Source: Marivivens donghaensis (GTDB lineage: Bacteria > Pseudomonadota > Alphaproteobacteria > Rhodobacterales > Rhodobacteraceae). From it: DNA of 64,000 nucleotides. The translations under genes were made by a program, and so were the position numbers. The notes below the pieces were generated by a model. It saw only the letters and a program-made list of their open reading frames with translations, was not told the origin of the DNA and searched no databases. Below are positions 29,454 to 37,089 of the stretch, piece after piece. Every line of letters begins with the position of its first letter. The stretch's first letter is position 1. Location: assembly GCF_023541015.1 (NCBI RefSeq), contig NZ_JALNPR010000004.1:186001-250000 (forward strand), written 5' to 3'.

Positions 29454-29593
29454 TTCAGCATCCCGCCCAAGCTACGCACATCAGTTGCCATGCCTTCAAG
29501 CACACTGCCAGTGCCATCTAGGAAGCCTTTGGCTGTGCCACAGCTGCTGAGCAGTAGCACTGCAGTCAAGAGTAGGGCGATCTTATGCATCAT
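29450..29593 (-). CDS. Small entericidin-like lipoprotein (47 residues)
   Basis: A 47-residue lipoprotein, read from ATG 29593 (a second ATG follows directly). It has a Lys-containing n-region, a run of hydrophobic residues (IALLLTAVLLL) and a perfect lipobox LSSC at residues 15-18, then a 29-residue tail with Gly and small residues (TAKGFLDGTGSVLEGMA). This is the plan of entericidins and of some phage lysis lipoproteins. A weak GAGG precedes the start. The stop codon overlaps the 3' end of the recombinase gene on the other strand. A role in lysis, envelope stress or exclusion is only inferred. Confidence 0.65.
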   Translation of the reverse strand: MMHKIALLLTAVLLLSSCGTAKGFLDGTGSVLEGMATDVRSLGGMLN

Positions 29594-29640
29594 AGCCTCG
29601 TCGAAGTATTGGTTGGAGCAAAGTTAGAACCAGCTTTGCC

Positions 29641-29672
29641 AAAAGAAAAGAGCGACGCCGAAGCGCCGCTCT
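29641..29672 (-). terminator. Rho-independent terminator of the second porin gene
   Basis: On the minus strand, AGAGCGGCGC pairs with GCGTCGCTCT (one G-U) around TTCG, followed by TTTCTTTT. It matches the first porin terminator in layout and most bases. Confidence 0.88.
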
Positions 29673-29696
29673 CTCATTCAAACTGACAGTGTCAGA

Positions 29697-30863
29697 TTAG
29701 AATGCGAACTTCAGCTGAACAGTAGTGCCAGCTTTCAGCTCGTATCCACCGAGAGTAGTATCGATGTCCGAAGAGTTCAGAGCTGCATCATTGTTTGCAT
29801 CAGCATACGATACGAGGAACGATGCGCCGCCGCCGAGGCTGTAGTCAGCTACGAAGTAGTTGTACTGGTCATCATCGGTGCCACGGCCAGCGACAGCGTC
29901 GCTACCGTCGATGATACCAGCGTTGAGTACGAGGCCGTTACCCATATCGTAGCCAACAGCAACCGACCATTCGTCAGCGTTCTTAACGCCGCCACGGTTG
30001 TCGGTGTAGTACGCTTTAGCCGAAAGCGGGCCAGACGCATAAGCTACCGATACCTGAGAGATGGTTTCAGTAGTGCCGCCGAGGTCAGCTGCATATGCGC
30101 CAAGAGTGTAATCACCCATAGCATAGCTCAGCGAGATGCCCGACCGGTCAACGTTGTTAACTTCACCAGCGTTCACAACTACGTCCACGCCAGCAAGCGA
30201 ACCGCCAATGGATACGAGCGTTGCGTCAACAACTGCTGCGCTGTTAGTTGCGAGTGCACCTGCAGCTTCTTTAGAAACCGACAGGATTCCTACGTTGATA
30301 CCGCCGAAAGAGCCAGCAGCTGCAACTTGAGTCGCACCATCCATACCAGAACCGCCGACTGCACCAGTACCACCAGTACCTACGATAGTTGAAGCTGCGA
30401 TCGAGAAGTCACCGTAGGTGTACTTAGCCAACAGACCACCCTCAGCAGCTTGCGTACCAGTGTTGGTGGTGTCCATGTCGTAGTCTTCGGTGTGGTCGTT
30501 GATCGAACCATCCATGTCGCCAGTAAATGCGAAAGTGGAAGCTGCAGTAGCAACGTCACCAAAAGCGAGCGAGCCATCAGCGTTGGAGATGGTAAGAACC
30601 CAGTCAGAAGACGAAGTGCTTGCTTGAGACAGCGCTGTGTCAGCTGCGTCAACCAGATCGATATCCAAAGTTGCAGCTACGGTGAGGCCGTTGTCGAGGT
30701 CTTGCGACAGTTTTGCGGTCAGACCAGCTTCCCAGTAGAAGCCATTTTCGAGCACTTTGTTATCGTTGTAGCCGAGTTTAGCGTCGCCGCCGAACGAAAC
30801 TTCAGCAGCAGCTGCGCCAGCGAAAGCGGTCAGTGCGACGGAAGCGAGAAGGATCTTTTTCAT
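29697..30863 (-). CDS. Porin, intact, next to the resident expression signals
   Basis: A 388-residue general porin of the Rhodobacteraceae type. It starts with MKKILLASVALTAFAG, cleavage after AAA, mature EVSFGGDAKLGY, and ends KFAF with the terminal Phe required for outer-membrane insertion. GAGGGT lies before the ATG (30863). The first 27 codons or so are identical to the displaced porin; the rest is diverged, with longer Thr/Ser/Gly-rich loops in the middle (residues 110-190). Because these loops are surface exposed, the swap would change phage and antibody contact surfaces. Role: passive diffusion of small solutes. It is a single gene with its own leader and terminator. Confidence 0.9.
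   Translation of the reverse strand: MKKILLASVALTAFAGAAAAEVSFGGDAKLGYNDNKVLENGFYWEAGLTAKLSQDLDNGLTVAATLDIDLVDAADTALSQASTSSSDWVLTISNADGSLAFGDVATAASTFAFTGDMDGSINDHTEDYDMDTTNTGTQAAEGGLLAKYTYGDFSIAASTIVGTGGTGAVGGSGMDGATQVAAAGSFGGINVGILSVSKEAAGALATNSAAVVDATLVSIGGSLAGVDVVVNAGEVNNVDRSGISLSYAMGDYTLGAYAADLGGTTETISQVSVAYASGPLSAKAYYTDNRGGVKNADEWSVAVGYDMGNGLVLNAGIIDGSDAVAGRGTDDDQYNYFVADYSLGGGASFLVSYADANNDAALNSSDIDTTLGGYELKAGTTVQLKFAF
30781..30854. repeat. 74-bp direct repeat, copy 2 (candidate attR core)
   Basis: Identical to 25161-25234, and in the same orientation relative to the porin genes. Here it is joined to CTTTTTCAT (the complement of ATGAAAAAG), that is, to the authentic start codon and leader, as expected for the host side of an attachment site. 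Confidence 0.75.
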
Positions 30864-30882
30864 GGTTTACCCTCGTGTTTTT

Positions 30883-30898
30883 GCATTCACATGAATGC
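30883..30898. promoter_or_regulatory. Palindrome in the porin leader
   Basis: GCATTCA and TGAATGC face each other across two bases, 20 bp upstream of the porin ATG. It could be an operator or a 5'-UTR hairpin. It is present only upstream of the intact porin and is absent from the new 5' end of the displaced one. Confidence 0.45.
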
Positions 30899-31099
30899 CA
30901 GTGAACCTAGCATTGGCAGGATATGTGCGCCCAAAGCCCCCACCACTCAAGTCATTTGCCCCGTTCATTCGGTGCCTTGATCAAAAATGATGCACGAAGG
31001 ACACACCCGTCTATCACTGAAATGGCGGGTGACAGGGGGGCTTGATCGTCCTATGTCCTGCTGAGCCGCCTTAAAACAAAAGACGATCAGGAGCGCGTT

Positions 31100-31753
31100 A
31101 TGGGTTTGTCGGACATCAAAGACCGCATTGCAAAAGCTGAGGCCGAAGGTGGTCGCGCAGAGGGAAGCGTCACTTTGATCGCTGTCTCAAAAGTACAGCC
31201 CAATACCAAAGTGGAGTCTGTTTTGCGCGAAGGGCAGCGAGTCTTTGGCGAAAATAAGGTTCAAGAGGCGCAGGGAAAGTGGCCAGCGTTCCGCGAACAG
31301 TTCGAAGGAATCGATTTGCACCTGATTGGGCCGCTACAAACCAATAAGACTCGGGCGGCGATGGAGTTGGTGAATGCGATTCACTCGGTTGATCGTCCGA
31401 AACTGGCACATGCGATTGCACGTATTGCCCAAGAGATCGGGTCCTGTCCTGATTTGTTCATCCAAGTGAATACGGGTGAAGAGCCGCAGAAAGCTGGAAT
31501 TTTACCTGCAGATGTCGACTCTTTTGTTGCTGAATGTCGTGCGCTCGATCTGCCGATTATGGGTTTGATGTGTATTCCACCAGCTGACGAGGAAGCGTCG
31601 ATGCACTTTGCGCTGTTGCGTAAGTTTGCGGAACGGAACGGCCTTGAGGGGCTTTCGATGGGGATGAGTTCTGATTTTGAAAAGGCGATTGCCTTTGGTG
31701 CGACCCATGTTCGCGTCGGTTCGGCGATCTTTGGTGAGCGCGACTACGGCTAA
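31100..31753 (+). CDS. yggS: YggS-family pyridoxal phosphate-binding protein
   Basis: A 217-residue PLP homeostasis protein with a TIM-barrel fold. The PLP lysine is in LIAVSKVQP near residue 31; other family marks are FGENKVQE, HLIGPLQTNK, the HSVDRPKLA segment, and the C-terminal SMGMSSDFEKAI and VRVGSAIFG. Length is normal. AGGAG precedes the ATG. It faces the L,D-transpeptidase gene, whose stop is 3 bp away. Confidence 0.95.
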   Translation: MGLSDIKDRIAKAEAEGGRAEGSVTLIAVSKVQPNTKVESVLREGQRVFGENKVQEAQGKWPAFREQFEGIDLHLIGPLQTNKTRAAMELVNAIHSVDRPKLAHAIARIAQEIGSCPDLFIQVNTGEEPQKAGILPADVDSFVAECRALDLPIMGLMCIPPADEEASMHFALLRKFAERNGLEGLSMGMSSDFEKAIAFGATHVRVGSAIFGERDYG

Positions 31754-31756
31754 GGG

Positions 31757-32251
31757 CTATAGTATATATACTCGGCTTTGGTAGTTGATGCGGGGTGCGA
31801 TCCAATGCAGGTCGCGCCGCGACAGAGCCACGCAGCCATCGGTCGGATAAACGGGGCGGCGCCATTGATGGATGAAAATGGCAGAGCCGCGTCCTTTGAC
31901 GGCGTAGGGCCAGTTCCAATCTAGAATCAGAACGAGGTCGTAGAGCGGATCAGCGCGCCGTAGTTTTTCGTGGCTATGTGGGTAGGGTGCGCGAACCATG
32001 AGGTTGTAGTCCTCATGGTTGGGATCGTCGGACCAGAGATCAGTGTGGCCTATCGGCACGGCCCAGTCAGTCGGTTTTGCGATCCGATCCGGGCGATAGA
32101 GCATGCCGACAATGCGGTGTTGCCCACGTGGGGTCGCGCCATCACCTTCGCGTTTGTTGTCAGTGACACCGCCGCGCCCAATGTTACAGGCGAAATGGCG
32201 GTTCATGAAACGCAACCCAGTTGGGCCGACGACCAGATCGAGCGGTGTCAC
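31757..32251 (-). CDS. L,D-transpeptidase (YkuD domain) family protein
   Basis: A 164-residue protein with a YkuD-type catalytic site: the His in IFIHQW and the Cys in PTDGCVALS, spaced as in L,D-transpeptidases that cross-link peptidoglycan. The middle segment DGATPRGQHRI is common in the subgroup. I see no signal peptide from the GTG start, so export is unclear; the start overlaps the ribA stop by 4 bp (GTGA), which argues for this start and for cotranscription. It could be a related cytoplasmic or secretion-independent member. Confidence 0.8.
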   Translation of the reverse strand: MTPLDLVVGPTGLRFMNRHFACNIGRGGVTDNKREGDGATPRGQHRIVGMLYRPDRIAKPTDWAVPIGHTDLWSDDPNHEDYNLMVRAPYPHSHEKLRRADPLYDLVLILDWNWPYAVKGRGSAIFIHQWRRPVYPTDGCVALSRRDLHWIAPRINYQSRVYIL

Positions 32252-33321
32252 AGGAGGTGTCCTGATTTCGATGCCTTCGTCGCAAGGTAGTGGTGGTTAT
32301 GGCGGTTCTCGCCGACCTTGAGGGCGACGCGTTCTGCGACTTCAATCCCGCTATCGTTCATGCGTGCAACTTTCGCAGGGTTGTTGGTTAGCAATCGAAC
32401 CGAACTGAACCCCATGCGGCGCAAAATCTCTGCTCCGATGCGAAAATCACGTTCGTCGTCTTCGAACCCTAAGCGGTGATTTGCTTCGACGGTGTCAAAG
32501 CCCTGATCTTGAAGTGAATAGGCACGCATTTTGTTAGCGAGGCCAATGCCGCGCCCTTCTTGATTGAGATACAAGAGCACGCCCGCGCCTTCTTGACCCA
32601 TCTGAGACAACGCGCCACGCAATTGCGGACCGCAATCGCATTTTAGGCTGCCGAGAACGTCGCCCGTAAAACAAGCGGAATGAAGGCGCGCCAAAACGGG
32701 CTTGTCCCGTGGAGGCTGGCCGATCTCTACGGCATAGTGTTCTTCGGCGCCGTCGTGAGGGCGGAAGATGTGCAAACGACCTGCTTCTGAAACATCGAGC
32801 GGCATACGGGCAGCGATAATTGGGTCGAGTGGCGACAAATCGGTGGCGAGTGCTGCAGAATCGGGAACGACAGTAAGGTTGTGGGCCTGCGCAAAGCTCG
32901 TTGGATTGGGGAGGTCCACCATGACCGCCGCTGGCAACAAGCGAGCGGCTTTGGTCAGGGCAATAGCAGCACGGGCGGGTTCTGCAGAACCTTCACGACG
33001 TGCGTGGAGCGGGCCTTTCATGGGGTGCCGTAGATCATCAGCTGGATCCGCGATGCCACGAACCCAGGTCAGCGCAGCATCAACAGGCAACGCGATACGT
33101 GTCAGATCGCCGTCGTAGGCCGCGACCTTGAGTGTCGAAGCGCGGTGAGATGTGACCGCAATACTGGCTGCACCCATTGCCCTTACCTCGGCCAAACGGG
33201 CGGCGTTTAATGTTTCTGCCGCTAGAACCAGAGCGCCACTTTCCAGCACAACAGGAACGCCCATCCGCAAGTCGGCACGGGCACGCGCTAGCCGTTCTGT
33301 AATATCGGGTGCAAATCCCAT
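32248..33321 (-). CDS. ribA: GTP cyclohydrolase II
   Basis: First enzyme of riboflavin synthesis; opens GTP to a diaminopyrimidine. The C-terminal ~200 residues show the zinc cysteines in HSACFTGDVLGSLKCDCG (C-x10-C-x-C), the catalytic YLNQEGRGIGL segment and LLTNNPAK. The N-terminal ~150 residues resemble a degenerate RibB-like domain, which is normal for the long alphaproteobacterial form. The frame is open to 33447, but I chose ATG 33321 (357 residues), where the homologous part begins. It is divergent from the response-regulator gene. I see no FMN riboswitch upstream. Confidence 0.9.
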   Translation of the reverse strand: MGFAPDITERLARARADLRMGVPVVLESGALVLAAETLNAARLAEVRAMGAASIAVTSHRASTLKVAAYDGDLTRIALPVDAALTWVRGIADPADDLRHPMKGPLHARREGSAEPARAAIALTKAARLLPAAVMVDLPNPTSFAQAHNLTVVPDSAALATDLSPLDPIIAARMPLDVSEAGRLHIFRPHDGAEEHYAVEIGQPPRDKPVLARLHSACFTGDVLGSLKCDCGPQLRGALSQMGQEGAGVLLYLNQEGRGIGLANKMRAYSLQDQGFDTVEANHRLGFEDDERDFRIGAEILRRMGFSSVRLLTNNPAKVARMNDSGIEVAERVALKVGENRHNHHYLATKASKSGHLL

Positions 33322-33485
33322 CGTCGAAACCTTTGCTTTGTCTGACTTAACTAGGGTGATTTGAAGGGAATTGAAACATTTCCCTTCTCTACGACACGAC
33401 CGCGTGAATTTTTGTCGGAAACCTTGCCCTAAAGCGTACCAAGTCACAGATGTTCAATCAGACGTGAATGGAGGCCAAAAACGCT

Positions 33486-34172
33486 ATGGCACAACTCAAA
33501 CGCATTTTGCTTGTCGATGACGATGATGACCTGCGCGAAGCGCTGGGCGAACAATTGATTATGACCGAAGACTTTGACGTCTTTGAGGCTGGCAATGGCC
33601 ACGACGCAATCGGCCGTGTCAAAGAAGGGATCTACGATCTCGTGATTCTGGACGTAGGTTTGCCTGACACCGATGGGCGCGAGCTTTGCAAGGTGATGCG
33701 CAAGCAAGGTGTCAAATGTCCGATCCTTATGTTGACTGGGCATGACACCGACAGCGACACCATTTTGGGTTTGGACGCTGGGGCGAACGACTACATCACT
33801 AAGCCGTTCAAATTCCCAGTGCTGCTGGCTCGTATCCGTGCGCAGCTTCGCACCCATGAACAGTCCGAAGACGCTATGTTCCAAATCGGGCCATATACGT
33901 TCAAGCCAGCGCAGAAACTGCTGCTGACCGAGGACGACAAAAAGGTCCGCCTTACGGAAAAAGAAACCAACATCCTCAAGTATCTTTATCGATCGACTGA
34001 TGGCGTCGTGCCGCGCGATGTGCTGCTTCACGAGGTTTGGGGGTATAACGCGGGTGTCACGACCCACACGCTTGAGACGCACATCTATCGTCTGCGTCAA
34101 AAGATTGAGCCCGATCCCTCCAATGCTCGCCTTTTGGTCACAGAAAGCGGTGGATATCGGTTGGTCGCCTGA
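33486..34172 (+). CDS. OmpR-family response regulator (CenR-like orphan)
   Basis: A 228-residue DNA-binding response regulator. The receiver domain has the acidic cluster VDDDDD, the phosphoacceptor Asp in LVILDVGLPDTDG, Thr in MLTGHD and Lys in ITKPF. The C-terminal winged helix has the RLTEKETNILKYLY and THTLETHIYRLRQK segments. No histidine kinase gene is adjacent. Sequence flavour resembles the conserved envelope regulator CenR, but that name is only a suggestion. An earlier in-frame ATG (33468) overlaps the GGAGG, so 33486 is preferred. A hairpin and a terminator follow. Confidence 0.85.
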   Translation: MAQLKRILLVDDDDDLREALGEQLIMTEDFDVFEAGNGHDAIGRVKEGIYDLVILDVGLPDTDGRELCKVMRKQGVKCPILMLTGHDTDSDTILGLDAGANDYITKPFKFPVLLARIRAQLRTHEQSEDAMFQIGPYTFKPAQKLLLTEDDKKVRLTEKETNILKYLYRSTDGVVPRDVLLHEVWGYNAGVTTHTLETHIYRLRQKIEPDPSNARLLVTESGGYRLVA

Positions 34173-34184
34173 TTTGAGTATAAA

Positions 34185-34204
34185 ATACGACCAAAATGTC
34201 GTAT
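34185..34204. promoter_or_regulatory. Perfect inverted repeat after the response regulator
   Basis: ATACGAC and GTCGTAT are separated by CAAAAT. It lies 13 bp after the stop, without a T run, so it is more like an operator or promoter-linked site than a terminator. Confidence 0.4.
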
Positions 34205-34287
34205 AGGTTGAATCGTTCCCTTGATGGCAGGGTTACGCCATCATCCTCCCTGTTGGACTTGCCCCCGCATTTCGCGGGGGCTTTTTT
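34205..34287 (+). ncRNA. Possible small RNA or structured 3' UTR with CCTCC motif
   Basis: Between the response regulator and xth there is a GATGGC/GCCATC hairpin (about 34223-34241), then an unpaired stretch with ATCCTCCCTG that could pair with Shine-Dalgarno sequences, then a strong terminator. This layout is seen in alphaproteobacterial anti-SD small RNAs, but it may also be the tail of the regulator mRNA. I cannot identify a promoter with confidence. Confidence 0.3.
34261..34287 (+). terminator. Rho-independent terminator
   Basis: GCCCCCGC (34261-34268) pairs perfectly with GCGGGGGC (34274-34281) around ATTTC, followed by TTTTTT. Confidence 0.9.
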
Positions 34288-34354
34288 CTGCGTGATACTG
34301 GTGGTCGTGGGCGCGTGATCGCGCTACACATCTGTCTGAAATATGGAGACGGAT

Positions 34355-35143
34355 ATGACTTTTTCGCTGGCCACTTGGAACATCAACTCTGTTCGCTTGC
34401 GCGAAGCTCTCGTGTCTCGGCTCATGACTGAAGATATGCCAGATGTGCTCTGCCTGCAGGAATGCAAAAGCCCTGTCGAGAAAATCCCGTTCGAAGCGTT
34501 TCAGGCACTTGGCTACAACTACATGATCGCACGTGGCCAGAAGGGCTATAACGGCGTGGCGATCTTGTCAAAGATGCCCATCGTCGAAACCGATGCCCAA
34601 GATTTTGCATCGCTCAATCATGCGCGTCACATTGCAGGTCGGCTTGAGAATGGCGTGACGATCCAGAACTTCTACATACCTGCGGGCGGCGACGAACCTG
34701 ATCGTGAAAAGAACGAAAAGTTTGGTCAGAAACTCGATTATCTAACCGAGATGCGGGATTACTTTCACAAGACCAAACCAGAAAAGACTGTGATCGTTGG
34801 TGATTTCAACATTGCCCCGCGCGAAGATGACGTTTGGGATCACAAGAAGCTGTTGAAGATCGTCAGCCACACTCCGATCGAGGTTGAACACCTTGCTCAA
34901 GTGCAAGATTCAGCGAGTTGGGTCGATATCACACGGCAGGATATTCCAGAGGGGCTGCTTTATAGCTGGTGGTCCTATCGTGCGAAGGATTGGGACGAAG
35001 CCGACAAAGGTCGCCGTTTGGATCATATCTGGGCGACGCCCGATATTTCGAATGCGGCGCATTCCAGCCGGATCAGGCGTGATGTGCGCGGATGGGAACA
35101 GCCCAGTGACCACGCGCCAGTTTTTGCGACCTTCGACATTTAA
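34355..35143 (+). CDS. xth: Exodeoxyribonuclease III
   Basis: A 262-residue AP endonuclease/3'-5' exonuclease of the ExoIII family for base-excision repair. Motifs in order: ATWNINSVR, LCLQECKSP with the metal-binding Glu, GYNGVAILSK, VIVGDFNIAP with the catalytic Asp/Asn, and RRLDHIW followed by PSDHAPV with the catalytic His. The frame opens at 34343, but ATG 34355 follows GGAGA at correct distance. It is a single gene after a terminator. Confidence 0.95.
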   Translation: MTFSLATWNINSVRLREALVSRLMTEDMPDVLCLQECKSPVEKIPFEAFQALGYNYMIARGQKGYNGVAILSKMPIVETDAQDFASLNHARHIAGRLENGVTIQNFYIPAGGDEPDREKNEKFGQKLDYLTEMRDYFHKTKPEKTVIVGDFNIAPREDDVWDHKKLLKIVSHTPIEVEHLAQVQDSASWVDITRQDIPEGLLYSWWSYRAKDWDEADKGRRLDHIWATPDISNAAHSSRIRRDVRGWEQPSDHAPVFATFDI

Positions 35144-35224
35144 AACATTTCAATAACGGGATGTAACTTGTCTTCCCGTTACAGGCTGCTCATATAAGGG
35201 CAAATAGAATTCTAGGAGGGCATG

Positions 35225-36124
35225 ATGCTCGAACTTGGCGGACAAAAAACGACTGGCGATCTGGTCATTGATACAACCGACGCAACCTTTGTGCAGGATG
35301 TTATTGAAGCGTCCAAAGAGGTTCCGGTCATCGTAGACTTCTGGGCGCCTTGGTGCGGCCCTTGTAAGACGCTTGGACCCGCTCTTGAGGCCGCGGTGAA
35401 CAAGGCTGGCGGCGCTGTGAAAATGGTCAAGGTCAACGTAGACGAAAACCAAGGTTACGCTGGCCAGTTGCGCGTTCAGTCCATCCCGACCGTTTATGCG
35501 TTTTTCCAAGGGCAACCTGTTGATGGGTTCCAAGGTGCAATCCCGCCAAGCCAGATCGAAGAGTTCGTTTCGAAACTAGCTTCTTTGGGCGGTGCAGAGG
35601 GCCTAGAGGCTGCGCTGGAAGAAGCTGAAAATATGCTCACCGAAGGCAACGCTGCCGACGCGGCTGAAGTGTTCGTTGCGATTATTGGTGAAGAAGCTGA
35701 AAACGCAGCGGCTTTTGGTGGTCTGGCGCGGTGCTATGTTGCGATGGGCGACCTTGATCAGGCTGAGGCCGTGTTGAACGGCGTTCCTGTGTCCATTTCG
35801 AAATCAGCCCCAATCGAGGCTGCCTTTGCACAAATTGCATTGGCCCGTCAGGCGGAAAAGGCAGGTCCTGTAGATGATCTGCGTGCTGCAGTTGCTGCAG
35901 ACCCTGATAATATGCAGCTTCGCTTGGACCTCGCGCAGGCATTGCATGCGGCAGGACAAGTTGCCGAAGCAGTCGATGAACTCTTGGAAATGTTCCGTCG
36001 TGATCGGGAATGGAATGACGGCGCTGCCAAAGCCCAGATGTTCCAAATCTTTGATGCTCTCAAGCCCAATGACCCGATCGTTCTGAACGGTCGCCGCCGT
36101 TTGTCTTCGATGATATTTGCCTGA
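35225..36124 (+). CDS. Thioredoxin-TPR co-chaperone (CnoX/YbbN-like)
   Basis: A 299-residue fusion of an N-terminal thioredoxin domain and a C-terminal TPR region. The thioredoxin part has FWAPWCGPCK (residues about 39-48) and the cis-Pro in QSIPTVYAF. The rest has helical repeats (AFGGLARCYVAMGDLDQAEAVL in two parts, QLRLDLAQALHAAG). E. coli CnoX lacks the first cysteine, whereas alphaproteobacterial homologues keep CGPC, so redox activity is likely as well as transfer of clients to chaperonins. Two ATGs are adjacent; the second is better spaced from AGGAGG. Lon-N and Trm112-like genes follow closely. Confidence 0.85.
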   Translation: MLELGGQKTTGDLVIDTTDATFVQDVIEASKEVPVIVDFWAPWCGPCKTLGPALEAAVNKAGGAVKMVKVNVDENQGYAGQLRVQSIPTVYAFFQGQPVDGFQGAIPPSQIEEFVSKLASLGGAEGLEAALEEAENMLTEGNAADAAEVFVAIIGEEAENAAAFGGLARCYVAMGDLDQAEAVLNGVPVSISKSAPIEAAFAQIALARQAEKAGPVDDLRAAVAADPDNMQLRLDLAQALHAAGQVAEAVDELLEMFRRDREWNDGAAKAQMFQIFDALKPNDPIVLNGRRRLSSMIFA

Positions 36125-36142
36125 CGGACGGAGCGTCCTACC

Positions 36143-36778
36143 TTGCGGGTTATGAGGACATCATCCGATCTGCCGCTTTCTATTCCGGTATTCCCGCTTC
36201 CGGGAGCTTTGTTGCTGCCACGCGCAAAGCTCCCGTTGCACATTTTTGAACCTCGATATCTTGCGATGATCGAGGATGTGATGAAGACGCCTGAGCGGTT
36301 GTTGGGAATGATCCAGCCAAATGGCGGGCGTGGGTTGCATCGCATCGGTTGCGCTGGGCGTCTAACCGCGTTCTCCGAAACCGAAGATGGTCGCTATATG
36401 ATCACCCTCACGGGCATTTCGCGGTTTCGTTTGGCAGACGAGGTTGATGGGTTTACGCCGTACCGTAAGTTCAATGTCTCTTGGGATGGTTTTGGTAGGG
36501 ATCTCGGTCCCGTAGAACACGACCCAGACATGGACCGAGACGTGTTGTTGTCGTTGCTGGAGCGCTTTTTCGATGACAAAGGTTTGTCGACCGATTGGGA
36601 CGGAATTCGAGACGCCGAAGACGAACTCTTGATCAACTCGCTTTCGATGTTATGCCCCTTTGAGCCCGAGGATCGACAAGCGTTGTTAGAAGCGCCAGAG
36701 TTGGCACAACGGCGGGAAACGTTGATCACCTTGATCAGCTACGCTTTGCATGGCGGTGGTGAAGAGAGGCTACAATGA
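36143..36778 (+). CDS. LON N-terminal (substrate-binding) domain protein
   Basis: A 211-residue protein made of the PUA-like domain seen at the N-terminus of Lon protease, without ATPase or protease parts. Signs: [26 protein letters not shown] (read in two halves) and a later [11 protein letters not shown] segment. Stand-alone Lon-N proteins have no settled function. The start could be TTG 36143 (GGAG nine bases before) or ATG 36152 (poor SD). It begins 18 bp after cnoX-like and overlaps the next gene by 4 bp, so the three form an operon. Confidence 0.85.
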   Translation: MRVMRTSSDLPLSIPVFPLPGALLLPRAKLPLHIFEPRYLAMIEDVMKTPERLLGMIQPNGGRGLHRIGCAGRLTAFSETEDGRYMITLTGISRFRLADEVDGFTPYRKFNVSWDGFGRDLGPVEHDPDMDRDVLLSLLERFFDDKGLSTDWDGIRDAEDELLINSLSMLCPFEPEDRQALLEAPELAQRRETLITLISYALHGGGEERLQ

Positions 36779-36954
36779 GCGAAATGACTTTTGATCCGAA
36801 GATGATCGAAGCCTTGGTCTGTCCTCAAACGCAAACCCGTTTGGACTATGATGCGGCGCGTCAGGAACTGATTTCGGTCGCTGTGAAGTTGGCCTATCCG
36901 ATCCGAAACGGCATTCCTGTGATGCTGGTTGATGAAGCTCGCGTGATCGACTGA
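36775..36954 (+). CDS. Trm112-family protein
   Basis: A 59-residue protein of the Trm112/DUF343 family, starting at an ATG that overlaps the Lon-N stop (ATGA) with AGAGG upstream. Visible marks are [11 protein letters not shown], the [15 protein letters not shown] core and the [13 protein letters not shown] end. In eukaryotes and archaea Trm112 activates methyltransferases; bacterial small forms have a similar fold but their partner is usually unknown. Only one zinc-type cysteine is present, so metal binding is not expected. Confidence 0.88.
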   Translation: MSEMTFDPKMIEALVCPQTQTRLDYDAARQELISVAVKLAYPIRNGIPVMLVDEARVID

Positions 36955-36959
36955 GGCGT

Positions 36960-37030
36960 AAGGGGCCCTGCCCCTCTTGGCCTTTGGCCAATTCACCCCG
37001 GGATATTTCAAGCACAAAGGCAGGGTGGGG
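36960..37030. repeat. Possible intergenic repeat with GC-rich arms
   Basis: After the Trm112-like gene comes an AGGGGCCCTGCCCCT palindrome, then CACCCCGGGATATTTCAAGC and a GGCAGGGTGGGG stretch. CCCCGG(A/G)-TATTT segments like this follow many genes in Rhodobacteraceae, as far as I recall. Only one copy is in this window, so the claim rests on memory. Confidence 0.3.
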
Positions 37031-37089
37031 TTGCTCTGACTGGGGGCTTGTGATTCTTTAGGCAAAACGAGCAGCCAGAAATTGATCTT

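Larger units (their letters stand above)
25235..30854. mobile_element. Candidate 5.6-kb integrative element carrying a replacement porin body
   Basis: Bounded by the 74-bp repeats, the segment has, left to right: a full tyrosine recombinase, four small minus-strand genes, a structured gap, a further small gene, a catalytic-domain-only recombinase, a small lipoprotein, and a porin body with its own terminator. No capsid, tail, replication or conjugation genes are recognisable. If the recombinase acted within the 74-bp block, the original leader, SD and ATG (30855 onward) now drive the element's porin, and the old porin was pushed 5.6 kb away. The alternative is an insertion ending near 29594-29640 into a pre-existing tandem porin pair, with loss of the first porin's promoter. 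Confidence 0.6.

Noticed and set aside
31044-31088. Inverted repeat GATCGTC/GACGATC upstream of yggS
   Set aside because: The arms are separated by more than 30 bases and lack other support, so it is likely coincidental.
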